DNA from: Dama dama
Lineage: Eukaryota; Chordata; Mammalia; Artiodactyla; Cervidae
Assembly: GCF_033118175.1 (NCBI RefSeq)
Contig: NC_083692.1
Span: forward strand, 88,206,501-88,270,500
Direction of reading: 5' to 3'
DNA length: 64,000 nucleotides
Shown here in pieces: positions 31,269-42,111 of the stretch. The translations under genes and the position numbers were made by a program. Below the pieces are notes generated by a model that had not been told where the DNA came from, did no database searches, and saw only the letters and a program-made list of their open reading frames with translations. The first letter of the stretch is position 1; each line of letters begins with the position of its first letter.

Positions 31269-32029
31269 CCACCACTGCTGCCTTTCAGGGCAACCTTGCA
31301 GCAGGGATGGCCTATAGAATCATCCCGCCCTGTGGCTAGAGGCCCACGGTTTTATGACCATCCTCTCTTTGGCCAACTATCCAGCTGCCTTCAGGTTTGG
31401 GACATGACATTGAGAGCTCTCTCTGGCTGGGAGCAATTCCCAGAGAGGAACTTGGGAATGAATATCTCACTCCTGGAGAGGGCATCTGGATCAGCAGTCC
31501 CCTCTCTAAGCCTCCCCCTCTCTAACTACCCTAGCCTGAGATGCATCAGTCTCTGGGGGTGGAAAACCTAGATTTCTGCACTCCTGACTGTCAGCTGCCT
31601 CTCACCTGGCCCAGGGCATGAGCAGAACTGAGTTCTAGGGCTTGCCTGTCCACGGCCTCTTCTCTGTGGCTTGCCTGGGACCTGAGCTGAGACAGAGAAG
31701 GATAAGTTTGGTGTGAGCTTGCGCAGCAGGACCCTGAGGAGACAGGCAACATCTTGTTGCTTAGGACCAGCTGGCAGCCAGGAACTGGGCGTGAGGTTAC
31801 TATGGGCGGCAAAGGAGGTCCTGAGTGCGACCTGACTGCCCTGTGCCTCAGTGTCTCCTTGGAGTGATGGGGTATCTTTTACAACCAAAGTCTCAAATAT
31901 GTATCCCTTACACTGGGGGATTTTAAGTGTATTGATCGTAAGGAGGATCTGGTATCCTTCCCCAAAGACCCCACCAGGCCAACAACTGCCGCTGAGCAGC
32001 CACCCATCTCTGCCTTAGCATAGATGGAA
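31269..32029. other. Single-copy stretch, no gene recognised
   Basis: No repeat family recognised. ORFs of 73-128 codons on opposite strands overlap and show no domain. Confidence 0.45.
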
Positions 32030-32790
32030 ATTCCAATTTACAGACTGTGGTTCTGGAAACACTTTGTGACAGAAGCCATCAATCTCTGCATTTCAAATTT
32101 ATTTTATTCTTCCAGCCTGGTTGACTGTTCTGCTGTGAACTCTATCTGTCTAATCAGCTTGCAGGCGGTTGAAGGAGAGTGGGTGTCCCCTTGATCTGGG
32201 GGCTTTCTGTGCATAATTTCCTTTAATTCATCTCAGGCAGAGCTTGGAAAGCCAGGGTGGAGAGTGATTTTCAAAGTCTCTCGCTGGAGTTCAAAGATGC
32301 ATTTCTCCAGCCGGACCAGTAAATTACAGGAGTAATTGGCCATGAATTTCCAGTGTGGAACGATTCCCAGGTCCTCCCAGGGGTCCTGACTTTCTTCTTC
32401 CCTTCCTCAGTGGAGGTGGTGGGCTGTGGCTTTGTGCACCTGGAGAGCATTTCCTTCCGATGCTGGCCAGATCCGCTGTACCCCAACCCGTCGGCCTTTC
32501 TGGCCCCTGGTCCCCCAGACCCCTCTGCTCCCCATTTCTGTTTGGTCTTGAACCTGTCCTGATGTCTCATTTGTGGGAGGGCTCCAGGTCAGTTGCGCAC
32601 TCCGGTGCCGACAGAAGCTTTATCCTGAAGGCATGTCTTCCCAGTTTATTTGCCTGTATGACAAATGCAATTTCTGCATCAAGACTATCAGTCATTTTCT
32701 GATGTGATCTGTGCAGCTTTGCTTGAATTGAATCAGTTCCTGTATTATTGTGACAGCTTATTTCGTAAGGAAATGAAATAAGATGTGTAA
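32030..32790. promoter_or_regulatory. Repeat-poor block, candidate conserved non-coding DNA
   Basis: About 760 bp with no recognisable repeat in an otherwise repeat-dense region. It includes AT-rich parts such as 'cttgaattgaatcagttcct' and 'gtaattggccatgaatttcc'. A pyrimidine tract ending 'cttcccttcctcag' at 32396-32410 looks like a splice acceptor, but the following frame (to 32562) has no recognised domain. Regulatory or exonic status is unproven. Confidence 0.3.
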
Positions 32791-33073
32791 ACTAAAGTGG
32801 AGGTGTTCACAGTGCCAGGTGGAAGTTCTAGGGGCTCAGTCGCCCCTGCTGGGCCCTTCCGTTTCCCCTCTTCCCTGCCCTGGCCTCCCCACCCTTCTGC
32901 CCTTGAAGCTCAGGAAAACGATCAGTGCAAGGACACGAAGGTGTCCTTGTCAGGAGAGGTAAATATGCTGGGATGTGTCAAAAGACAGACAGATTAAAAA
33001 GATGCATTGAGACTGGAACTCAGGTTTAGCATTTCGGTCTTAATGCAAAGGGGTGGGGGAGGCATTGTAGCTT

Positions 33074-33301
33074 TGAGTATGAGTGCAAGTTTGTGCTGTT
33101 CAGTCATATCTGCCTCTGTGCGACCCCATGGGCTGACTGTAGCCTAACAGGTTCCGCTGTCCATGGAATTTTCCAGGCAAGAATACAGGAGTGGGTTCTC
33201 ATTTCCTACTCCAGGGTGTCTTCCCGATCCAGGAATCGAGCCTGCATCTCTTGCGTCTCCTGCATTGGCAGGATTCTTTACCACTGCACTGCCTGGGAAG
33301 C
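33074..33301 (-). mobile_element. Bov-tA-type SINE, antisense
   Basis: 'cagtcatatctgcctctgtg', 'gaatacaggagtgggttctc' and 'ctttaccactgcactgcctg' are the antisense Bov SINE. The flanks 'cattgtagct' (33063-33072) and 'cattgcagct' (33302-33311) form a TSD matching at 9 of 10 positions. Confidence 0.93.
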
Positions 33302-33311
33302 CATTGCAGCT

Positions 33312-34289
33312 CCAACTGGAGGTTAATGGTGGACAGACATCATGACTCTTTCCCTGGATTCCCTGTGTGTCTGCCTCCCCTCTACTCTTCAGCCTTTGGG
33401 ACCATGGTGACCGGAGGGAGCAATCCTGTTCTTATTCCTTCTCTCTTCCCCCAGCCCCGCCATCATCCTTCCATACATATTCATTTTGCATCAGCTCTGA
33501 GCTGGGTCTTGGGCATGATGTTATGTGGGAGGGAAGTGTCCGCTCTCCATGTAGGAAGGATGTCCACAGCTCCCTGAGCTCCTCTGGGGAGATGCAAGAC
33601 TTGGGGGTTGAGCTGGTGAGTAAGCAGACACCACACAATGTAGTGAGAAGGAAGATGTGTGGGAGTCTGGAGGAGAGAGAAGGTCACTCTGCCCGAGGAG
33701 TCCTTGGCATCACTGGATTCTACCTGACCGGCTTTCCACATAAAAAATCTCAATTAACCATGCCACCAATTTCCTTCTCCCTGAGGCCTGCCCCTTTTCC
33801 CTCTGCTATGCAGAACAGGCCTGGACCAACCCAGGAGAAACCCAAGGGATTGGCCCACACCACTCGCCGCCCCCGCCGCCCCCCACCCCCCGCCTGCCCA
33901 AGACCCTCCCTGGCCAGAATGCCTGATGAAAATGCTTGCAGTGAGAGGACCAGAGCTGGGGGAGGTCCGGCCTCCCTGGCTGGGAGGGAGAACCTGCTGG
34001 AGGCAGGGACGAAGTTTTGCCTTCAGAAGTAGCTAGCTCATCCTCAGTCTCGTCTACTCCCTGGATATATCCAATAGTTTTTGAGTCCCAGATAGAGGGG
34101 TGGGTCAGGAACTGTAGTGGAGCGGTCGTGATGGGGGACTACCCTGGGCCTTTGAGAGGTCCCTGGGTGCAGTTGCTGGCCATGTTTCCTTGGATGGGGA
34201 AGCTGGTCTGCTCAGCTACTGGCAAAATAGAGACAGAACTTACTGAGCTGAGTTCTCTAAAATGGCATGGTCCAAAATTATAGCTACTA
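33312..34289. other. Single-copy stretch with a 221-codon ORF, not called a gene
   Basis: The plus-strand frame 33367-34032 is among the longest non-repeat ORFs in the window. Its translation is Ser/Pro/Arg-rich with no recognised domain, minus-strand frames are also open, and no promoter or splice context is clear. I treat it as a chance ORF in GC-rich DNA. Confidence 0.5.
33870..33891 (-). promoter_or_regulatory. G-quadruplex-capable G-tract on minus strand
   Basis: The plus strand has C5, GCCG, C6, A, C6. The minus strand therefore has two G6 runs split by one T and a nearby G5 run. Six-G runs can each supply two stacks, so a four-tract quadruplex is possible. Structure is inferred, not shown. 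Confidence 0.4.
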
Positions 34290-34695
34290 GCTACATGTGG
34301 TTGTTAAATTAAAATTAATTAAAAATAAATACAATTTAAAATTCAGCTCTTGGATGGAAAGAGATATACCATGTGAACGTTAATTAGCAGAAAGCAGGGA
34401 TGGCTATATTAATATCAAAGTCCACTTCAGAGCCAAGAAAATTACCATGGATGGAGAGGGATATTACATAATGATAAAATGGTCAGTTCACCATAAAAGT
34501 ATAGCAGTCCTAAACATTATGCACCAAACAGCGGAGCTGCAAAACATATGAAGCAAAAATGTCAATGTTTGGTCACAGTAATTAAATTTCAAGTGCTCAG
34601 AGGTCACATGTGGCTAGTGGCTACTGTATTGGACAGCAAGATGGGAACATTTCCATCACTGTAGAGAGTTCTATTGGGCAGCTTTGCTCTAGATT
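34290..34695 (+). mobile_element. hAT-type nonautonomous element, split by L1
   Basis: The left arm 'ctactagctacatgtggttg' and right arm 'cacatgtggctagtggctac' then 'tgtattggacagc' are inverted relative to each other, as in MER elements with 'tagccacatgtggcta' arms. An L1 ORF2 fragment occupies the middle. Exact family not assigned. Confidence 0.6.
34375..34560 (+). mobile_element. L1 ORF2 internal fragment
   Basis: The sense translation gives 'FRAKKITMDGEGYYIMIK', matching the L1 ORF2 block 'KKITRDKEGHYIMIKGS', then 'HQTAELQN' for the 'APNNRAS' region with frame changes. It is an internal piece without a poly(A) tail. Confidence 0.75.
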
Positions 34696-34777
34696 GTTAA
34701 CCCCATGGGGAGAGAAATTTTATCATTTTGCTCACTGCTCTATCCCCACTACCATCTCTAAAAGTCCCCAACATATA

Positions 34778-34890
34778 CTGTTGTTGTTCAGTCACTATGT
34801 CGTGTCCGACCCTTTATGGCCCCATGGACTGCGGCACTCCAGGCTTCCCTGTCCTTCTCTATCTCCAGCGTTTGCTCAAACTCATGTCCA
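34778..34890 (-). mobile_element. BovB-type 3' tail, antisense
   Basis: 'ttcagtcactatgtcgtgtc' and 'catggactgcggcactccag' are a reversed BovB 3' end, cut at 'ctcaaactcatgtcc'. It directly abuts a sense BovB that starts at 34891. Confidence 0.85.
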
Positions 34891-35472
34891 AAATCTGCAG
34901 ATGGTGACTGCAGCCATGAAATTAAAAGATGCTTGCTCCTTGGAAGAAAAGCTATGACCAACCTAGATAGCATATTAAAAAGCAGAGATATTACTGTGCC
35001 GACAAAAGTCCGCCTAGTCAAAGCTATGGTTTTTCCAGTGGTCATGCATGGATGTGAGAGTTGGACCATAAAGAAAGCTGAGCGCCAAAGAATTGATGCT
35101 TTTGAACTGTGGTGTTAGAGAGGACTCTTGAGAGTCCCTTGGACAGCAAGGAGATCCAACCAGTCAATTGTAAAGGAAATCAGTCCTGAATATTCATTGG
35201 AAGGACTGCTGCTGAAGCTGAAGCTCCAATTCTTTGGCTACCTGATTCGAAGAACTGAGTCACTGGAAAAGACCCTGATGTTGGGAGGGATTGGGGGCAG
35301 GAGGAGAAGGGGACGACAGAGGATGAGATGGTTGGATGGCATCACCGATTTGATGGACATGAGTTTGAGTAAGCTCCGGGAGTTGGTGATGGACAAGGAA
35401 GCCTGGCATGCTGCCGTGCATGGGGTCGCAAAGAGTTGGACACGACTCAGCGACCAAACTGAATTGAACATG
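34891..35472 (+). mobile_element. BovB LINE 3' fragment
   Basis: Starts at 'aaatctgcagatggtgactg' and runs to the tail 'gcgaccaaactgaattgaac'. Frames at 34816-35118 and 35128-35595 encode 'CSHEIKRCLLLGRKAMTNLD' and then the 'RSNQSI' C-terminal blocks, split by a stop at 35116-35118 and a frame change. Confidence 0.92.
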
Positions 35473-35594
35473 TCCATTGATTCGACAATACCACCAAACC
35501 ATACTAGGTGCTCAGTATTTGGAGACTTGATATGTCTGTGGTACTGCTACTGCCCAGCTTTTGTGACTTGGCTTTTAAGATTTCTTTTTTTTTA

Positions 35595-35763
35595 GATGTG
35601 GACTATTTTTAAAGTCTTTATTGAATTTGTTACCTTGTTGCTTTTCTTTTACATTTTGGCAGCGAGGCATGCTTCCTGTGGCCGTGAGGCCTGCTCCTTG
35701 TCCAGGAATTGAGCCGTCACCCCCTGCATTGGCAGTCCAACCACTGGACTGCCAGGGAAGTCC
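35595..35763 (-). mobile_element. CHR-type SINE, antisense
   Basis: 'tagatgtggactatttttaa' then 'gtctttattgaatttgttac' is the tail region of a CHR subfamily. It is followed by 'ggccgtgaggcctgctcctt', and 'ccactggactgccaggg' ends it. Confidence 0.85.
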
Positions 35764-35989
35764 TTTGCTGTGTGGCTTTATATATATTGCTCCTCCTCCC
35801 AGGTTCCCTTCGCCCATAAATTGGAGGATTGTTCTTATCTCTGAGATCTTGTTCAATTTTAATGAGCTATGATCTTAAGTAGCTAGTTGCCTGATTTTCT
35901 TTATTCACTAGCAAGGGGTCAGAGAAAGCAGGAGAGGCTGAGGGGGCAATTTTTTGAGTTTTAATTTCAGGTCTGAGTTAGCTGCTGTT

Positions 35990-36187
35990 GGAAGTGTCAT
36001 TCAGTCATGTCTGACTCTTTGCAACTCCATGGGCTGTAGCCTGCCAGGCTCCTCTGCCCATGGGGTTTTCCAGGCAAGAATACTGAAGTGGGTAGCCATT
36101 CCCTTCCAGGGATCTTCCTAACCCAGGGATTGAATCCAGGTCTCCTGCATTGGAGGCAGATTCTTTACTGTCCAAGCCATCAGGGAC
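35990..36187 (-). mobile_element. Bov-tA-type SINE, antisense
   Basis: 'cagtcatgtctgactctttg', 'gtagcctgccaggctcctct' and 'gattctttactgtccaagcc' are the antisense Bov SINE body and head. Confidence 0.92.
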
Positions 36188-36998
36188 CAGTTCTCCTCCA
36201 ATGGAGGGTTTGCAAGCTTTGCCTCCCGTCACTTTTCGTTCCTGCCCTTTTCCCTGATAGCACCAAACAGCTTCTTGGCCCTCTGTGCTCCGCCTTATGC
36301 CCTAAGATATGCACGGCTGGGAAGTGGGGCCCACCCCCCTCACAGCGTCTGGTCCGCCCTCCCTCCAGCTGTCTGGAGAATGCAGCTCTCTTTCCCTCTG
36401 GACGCCTCCTGCATCCTGTAGTTTGAGGGAACCTGCTTGAGCCTCTACTTGAGTCCGGATCCTTCCCCTGTGGACTCAGGGGAGTCCCTGGCAGTGGGGA
36501 CTCTGATCTGGTGGCTGCCTCAGTCCATCTGCCAGCAAGCCTCTGGGGACAGCCCCTGCACGGGGACACTGTGTTTGTGGGTTGAGACCAGGCAGAGAGC
36601 TGGCAGTCAGGGTGGGGGCGGGATATGCTGCGTTGTTGGGGGGCAGTGTGCCAAGAGGAGGAAAAGGTTTGTAATTACCTTGATTACTGGGCTTCTGGCA
36701 GAGTGCGGGGCCAGCCCAGCCTGGCTGTAGGGCTCTGTGGGCTGAGGATTCGACAGTGTTAGAAGATACCCTCCTTCACCGTCTCCCTTTCCTGGGGGCC
36801 TGGGACAGGGAGGGTACCCTGGGGCTTCCCCTTTGCAGGCAGTTTCCCCTGGACACACCAAAGCTGTGCCAATGAGGACGGGAGAATGTGGAAGACGGCT
36901 GTGAGCTGGTGAGGGGGGTGAATCTTGCAGTTGTGCACCAAGCCTGTGGTTCTGGGTCTTCGTGCGTAAGTGCCATGTGTGATGAGTATCCTCTGATG
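36188..36998. other. GC-rich single-copy stretch, no gene recognised
   Basis: Overlapping ORFs of 84-152 codons on both strands follow from high GC; none has a domain. No repeat recognised. Confidence 0.45.
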
Positions 36999-37174
36999 CA
37001 GGGGTCTCCAGCTCCGGGATCTAATGCCTGATGGTCTGAGGTGGAGTTGATATGATAATAATGGAAATGAAAAGTGCACAGTAAATATAATGTGCTTGAA
37101 TCATCACCCCCCTCATTTGTGAAAAAATTTTCTTCCATGAAACCCGTCTCTGGTGCCAAAAAGGTTGACGACTG
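36999..37174 (-). mobile_element. hAT-type DNA transposon (MER1-like), antisense
   Basis: The left end 'caggggtctcc' is the reverse complement of the right end of the 62822-63008 copy ('ggagacccctg'). The right end 'ggtgccaaaaaggttgacg' is its reversed left region. No clear 8-bp TSD is left. Confidence 0.68.
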
Positions 37175-37675
37175 CCGCTCTGCCCCGCTGGATCCTCTCT
37201 GCCTCTTGGATTGCCACTTGTGTCTCCCACACACATCTCTGCCCTTCTGTTCCCTGCTCTAAGCATGGAGTAGCTCCGTTTGGCCTGGGCCCTTGGACTT
37301 CTGCTTTCTGATTGGGTTTGGCCAAAGCAGGCACCTGTGGAGGATTGGGGAGTGGAAAGAGAGAGAGTTGGGGGGTGGGTTCTTCCTGACTCCCTTCCGG
37401 CCCCGCGCTCCTGGCAGGGGCTGTGTTCCTCCACAACTGCAGTCCCTTCCTCTCTGGCTCCTGTCACTCTAATTCTTCACTTTGTTCCTTCAAAGTGACC
37501 AGTTATCCAGGTGGTAATGTCTTCCAACCACGGCGAATCTCTGAATGTTTTAACTACCATTCCATGTGGATTCCTTCATCTTACCCTCACCTGTGTAAAT
37601 AGTCCCTTTCAGTAAACTCTGCTCAGGTAAACACTTCTGGGTGGAATGCAAAGGTCTTTTTGAGTCGATGTATGT
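37175..37675. repeat. Possible ancient L1M/MER-type repeat
   Basis: 'ctttctgattgggtttggcc' then 'aaagcaggcacctgtggagg' resembles an old mammalian repeat that I remember but cannot name. The rest of the stretch shows nothing specific. Confidence 0.35.
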
Positions 37676-37688
37676 CTGGGGATATCTG

Positions 37689-37801
37689 TGTTTTAATTTA
37701 GCCATGCTGCATGTGAGGATCTTCGTTCCCCAACCAGGGATCGAACCTGCCTCTATGCGGTACATGCGAAAAGTCTTTACCACTGGACCACCAGGGAAGT
37801 C
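37689..37801 (-). mobile_element. CHR-type SINE, antisense, short
   Basis: 'catgctgcatgtgaggatct', 'ccccaaccagggatcgaacc' and 'ccactggaccaccagggaag' are the antisense CHR. A perfect 13-bp TSD 'ctggggatatctg' lies at 37676-37688 and 37802-37814. Confidence 0.94.
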
Positions 37802-37814
37802 CTGGGGATATCTG

Positions 37815-38117
37815 ATTTTGTTTTGCTAGGCCTGTGACCTGGGTCTGTAAAGTGACCAGGGTCCTTAGGGCAGTGAATCAGCGTGTTTTTTCTCTAACTC
37901 TGCTGGCAGGAGGAGTTACGTAAGGAAGGGAATATATCCTGGCATTTTGAATATACCCAGAGGAAGGGAGGAACTACTTCCACATGGCTCCCTCATGGAC
38001 CATGTGGGTCAAGAGAGTGTCTTACCCACATTGGGGTCAAAATATTTGACAGTTAGTACATCATAGCATCAGCCAATCAGAATGAGACATTGACCAATGG
38101 GAACAGGTTCCTGACAG
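37815..38117. other. Single-copy stretch, no gene recognised
   Basis: No repeat or exon signature between two SINEs. Confidence 0.45.
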
Positions 38118-38317
38118 AAAAGTGAAAGTTTGAAAGTGAGTCGCTCAGCCATGTCCAACTCTTTGCGACCCCATGGAGCCCATGGAATTCTCCAGGCCAG
38201 AATACTGGAGTGGGCAGCCTTTCTCTTCTCCAGGGGATCGTCCTAACCCAGGGATCGAACCCAGGTCTCCTGCATTGCAGGCAGATTCTTTACCAGCTGA
38301 ACCACAAGGGAAGCCAT
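38118..38317 (-). mobile_element. Bov-tA-type SINE, antisense
   Basis: 'gaaagtgagtcgctcagcca', 'gaatactggagtgggcagcc' and 'ctttaccagctgaaccacaa' give the antisense body. The flanks 'tcctgacaga' and 'ttctgataga' may be a decayed TSD. Confidence 0.92.
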
Positions 38318-38361
38318 TTCTGATAGAGTCCAGTACAAATGTTGGCCTGAACACAGCTGCC

Positions 38362-38463
38362 TAGGCTAGTATAGTCAAGGTACAGAACAATTCCATGGCC
38401 ACAAGGATCCCTCATGCTGCTCTTTTATACTTACACCTACTTCCTTCCTACCCCCAGCCCCTC
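38362..38463 (-). mobile_element. L1 3' fragment, antisense
   Basis: 'aggtacagaacaattccatg' then 'ggatccctcatgctgctctt' is the reversed L1 3' region also seen at 27660-27715. A Bov SINE follows directly. Confidence 0.7.
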
Positions 38464-38465
38464 AC

Positions 38466-38685
38466 TGCATGCGTGCTAAGTCACTTCAGTTATGTCCAAC
38501 TCTTTGCGACCCGATGGACTATAGCCTGCCAGGCTCCTCTGTCCATGGGATTCTCTAGGGAAGAATACTGGAGTGGGTTTCCATGCCCTGGCCCAGGGGA
38601 TCTTTCTGACCCAGGGATCGAACCAACATCTCTTAAGTCTCCTGCATTGGCAGGATTCTTTACCACTGCGCCACCTGGGAAGCCC
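38466..38685 (-). mobile_element. Bov-tA-type SINE, antisense
   Basis: 'cttcagttatgtccaactct', 'atagcctgccaggctcctct', 'tactggagtgggtttccatg' and 'cactgcgccacctgggaagc' are in antisense order over about 220 bp. Confidence 0.93.
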
Positions 38686-38699
38686 ATTATATGTAAATA

Positions 38700-41350
38700 G
38701 TTTATCATTTTTCCAGTTTGAGTGAAATATAGAAATCTTATCTCCCTTTACATCCCTATAACTCCTCATTTATAATATAATTATCTTAAATATTTCCTCT
38801 ACACATATTTAATACCAACTTAATTTAAAGAGTATACAAAAACTTTGCTCCTGTGTAGATCCATTCCCCTCTCCTTTGTGTTATTATTTGTTATATAAAT
38901 TGCATCTTTATACATTGTGTGCTCATCAGCATGGATTTATGATTATTGCTTTATACCATTGTCTTTTAAATCATATAGGAGAAAAAAGTTACAAACAAAA
39001 ATAGATTTAAACTTTTTTCAATTTTATTTTTTAATTACATCCTCATTACTTATTTATTTTGTAACTGGAAGTTTATACTTCTTGACCCCTTTAAAACTGT
39101 CTTTTATCTTACCTATGTACTTACATTTAGTGATGTTCTTTATTTCTTTATGTGAACTCAAGTAACTGTATATTCTTCTTCCGTTTCAGCTCAGAAGACT
39201 CCTTTTAGTATCTCTTATAGGGCAGATCTGCAAATGATGAGTTCTCTCTGTTGTTATCCAAGAAAGTCTTAATTTCTTCATTTTTCAAGGGAAGCTTTGT
39301 TAGGTATAGAATTCTTTGTTGATAGTCTTTTTCTTTCAGCATTCTGAATATATTATCGCACTGCCTTCTGCCCTCTGTGGTTTCTTATGAGAAAATAGTT
39401 GTTCTTATTGAGGACCCCAAGTAACGAGTTGCTTTTCTCTTGCTGTTTTCAAGAGTGTCTCTAAACATTTTCTGATGTGTCTAAGTGTAAATTTCTTTGA
39501 TGTTATCCTACTTAGAGTTTTTTTAGCTTCTCAGAAATGTAATATTTTTCATTAAATTGGGGAAGTTTTCAGCCATTATTTTTCTCTCTGTTTTCCTGCC
39601 CTTTTCTCTCCTCTCATTTTTGGAGTTCCATTATACATATATTGATATGTTTAACAGTGTACCACAGGTCTCTGGGTTCCTGACATTTTTCCCCAATTTT
39701 TTCCCATTCAGACTAGATAGTCTCAATTGAATTATCTTCAAATTCTCTTATTTTCTTCTGCCTATTCAAATCTGATGTTTTTTCATTCTAGCTATTTCAC
39801 TTTTTAACTCTTGAAGTTCCATTTGATTCATTTTTATCATTTCTGGCTGCTTTCAAAGTTGTTTTTTTTTTAATTTTTAGTTTTCAGAAGTTTAATTACT
39901 ATGCATCTTGGAGTTGATTTCTTTAGGTTTATCTTGTTTGGGGTTTGATCTTGAATGTATGAGTTTCCCAGGTGGCTCAGTGGTAAAGAATCCACCTGCC
40001 AAGCAAGAGACATGGGTTTGATCCCTGGGTTGGGAAGATCCCCTGAAGAAAGAAATGTCAACCCACTCTGGTATTCCTGCCTGGAAAATCCCATAGACAG
40101 AGGAGCCTGGAGGGCTACAGTCCCTGGGGTCACAAAGAGTCAGACATGACTTAGAGATTAAACAGCAGCAGCAACAGTTTGAATTTATAGATTGTGTCAT
40201 TTGGTGAATTTGGGATGTTTACTCTATTTTCTATGTGTCATTCATATTGGGTAATTTCTTTTGTTCTATCTTCCAGTTTACTGATTTTTTTCCTCTGCCT
40301 TGTCCATTATGCTGTTAAGTCCATCTGCTGGGATTTTTATTTTATTTATTGTTTTTCAGTTTTAAAATTTCCATTTCATTCTTTAAATATCTTCTATTTT
40401 TGAGGCTTTTTATATTTTCATTTGCCTCAAGTGTGTTCATAATTGCTCAATAAAACATTTTTGTAATGATTGTTTTAAATTGTTTGTCATATAATTCTAA
40501 TACCACTGTCATTTTGGAATTGGCATCTGTTGATTATTTTTTTCATTGTTTGGGATCTTCCCAGTTCTTGCTATGGGTAATGATTTTTTTTTTTTAATTT
40601 AAACCTGGACATTTTCATGTTATGTCATGAGATCCTGGGCCTTGTTTTTACCTCTGTTTTAATTAGCTTTCTCTGACAACTCTCTGGCAGGGAAAGCAGG
40701 GATTCCTGCCTTGTAAATATCAGGTAGGGTTAGAAGTCTAGATCTGGCCCCTTTTGACACCTAAGGGTAGGGGTGGGATTTTGTTCCTGCTGGGCAGCCG
40801 TGGTGCTTTTGGCTCCCAACATCGTTTTCACTTGTACTGTAGGGGCAGTTTGTTACCAGCTGGTAGGGATGAAGTCCTGGCTACCTACTTAGCCTTTTTG
40901 ACATTATCCCTATGGTGGGGGTGGCACATTGGAGTGCTTTATTTTAATCTTGCAAAGATGGAAGTTTAGGCTCCCCACTTAGCTTCTGCTGATGGGGACC
41001 ACCAGTTGGTGTTTGGCTGGAGTACAGTGGGTACGGTTTAAAAGTTTTCGGCTTGCTAGACTGCCTTCTTCCTGGTCCTTTGGCTGAGAGAGCAGGCTTT
41101 GGTTAGCGCTTGCTGTGTATGCAGCCAGTGGCAATTCTGGGTTCCTGGTATCTTCAGTTCCAAGTCTGGGACATATAAGGCCAAAAGAAAACCAAAGGAA
41201 CTCATGATAGTGTGTTCTTGTGAACTCACTATCATATGAAGTCTTGAAGTTTCTAGTTGTTCTGGCATTTTCTTTTTACTTTTCACAATCTTCTTTGTTT
41301 TGCATATAGTGTCTGGGGTTTTCAGTTGTACTTAGCAGGAGGAATAGGGG
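38700..41350 (-). mobile_element. AT-rich L1-type block (5'/ORF1 region or HAL1), antisense
   Basis: Long AT-rich DNA with recurring reversed L1 phrases: 'ggggaagttttcagccatta', 'accacaggtctctgggttcc', 'tagatagtctcaattgaatt' and 'aacctggacattttcatgtt'. Together these mark the reversed L1 ORF1/5' region or a HAL1 element. No ORF survives. A Bov SINE interrupts it at 39961-40178. The right boundary is uncertain. Confidence 0.65.
39961..40178 (+). mobile_element. Bov-tA-type SINE
   Basis: The tRNA-like head 'ggtggctcagtggtaaagaa' holds an A-box-like 'ggctcagtgg', and 'gggtttgatccc' is B-box-like. Body and BovB tail follow, ending 'cagcagcagcaacag'. The flanks 'ttgaatgtat' (39951-39960) and 'ttgaatttat' (40179-40188) match at 9 of 10. 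Confidence 0.94.
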
Positions 41351-41461
41351 AAAATACACTTACTTTATCTTCCTGTAAGAGAAAAATTCTTAAATTTTGC
41401 ATCTCATTGCCACACACTAGGCCATCCCTCTAGCCAATCAGGGGAGATGCAGAGAAAGGAC

Positions 41462-41690
41462 AAGAATGAATGTTTATTGAGGACCCACAGGGTGTTATGT
41501 GTTTCTATGTGCAAAAGTTGATTGCGTTCTCACAACTTAGCCATGATGGTTTTATTATTCCTTCTTTATAGATAAGAAAAACTTGAGGCTCAAAGAAAAT
41601 AAGTTTAGGGAGATAGGAGGGGCTGCGCTGACCTTGAACTCAGTCTCTAACTTTGGTGCATGTGCCCTTTCTACCAGAAGTCACTCAGCA
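41462..41690 (-). repeat. MIR SINE, antisense
   Basis: 'atgtttattgaggacccaca', 'ttctcacaacttagccatga', 'tttatagataagaaaaactt' and 'gaggctcaaagaaaataagt' follow the reversed MIR order. Confidence 0.8.
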
Positions 41691-41809
41691 GCTAACATCT
41701 GGGTTTGCCACTGGCAGCGTGAGGCCCAGAAGCATCCTTTGGGACTTGTTTGTTCTTCCTTTTAAATGGTACTGATGAACCTGTCTGCAGGGCAGCAAGA
41801 GTGGCGCAG

Positions 41810-42100
41810 ATGTAGAGAGTGGACTGGTGGACACAGTGGGGGAAGGAGAGGGGGTACCAACTGAGAGAGTAGCACTGACGTATATACACGCCCATGTGTC
41901 AAAATCGATAGCTAATGGAAAGCTGCTCTACAGCACAGGGGGCTCAGCTGGGTGAAGTGGGGTGGGGGAAGAGGAGGGCTCAGGCGGGAGGGGGTAGATG
42001 CACATGTAGACTGAGTCACGTGTCGTATAGCAGCAACGAACACTACGTTGTAAAGCAATTTTATGCCAACAAAAACTAACAATAAAAATGAAATAATTAC
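41810..42100 (+). mobile_element. L1 3' UTR fragment
   Basis: 'cagcacagggggctcagctg', 'gtcgtatagcagcaacgaac' and 'tacgttgtaaagcaatttta' follow the sense L1 3' UTR order (compare the copy at 58787-59650). It is GC-richer in the middle ('gggtgggggaagagg'). Confidence 0.75.
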
Positions 42101-42111
42101 TAACTTCTACT

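Noticed and set aside
32353..32562. Possible exon after a splice-acceptor-like tract
   Set aside because: The frame lacks any recognised domain and no donor could be paired with it. Listed only as part of a candidate non-coding block.
33367..34032. 221-codon plus-strand ORF in non-repeat DNA
   Set aside because: No domain, low-complexity Ser/Pro/Arg-rich product, open frames on both strands, no promoter or splice context. GC-rich chance ORF is more likely.
36776..37234. 152-codon minus-strand ORF
   Set aside because: It runs through a hAT transposon (36999-37174) into single-copy DNA and has no recognisable domain.
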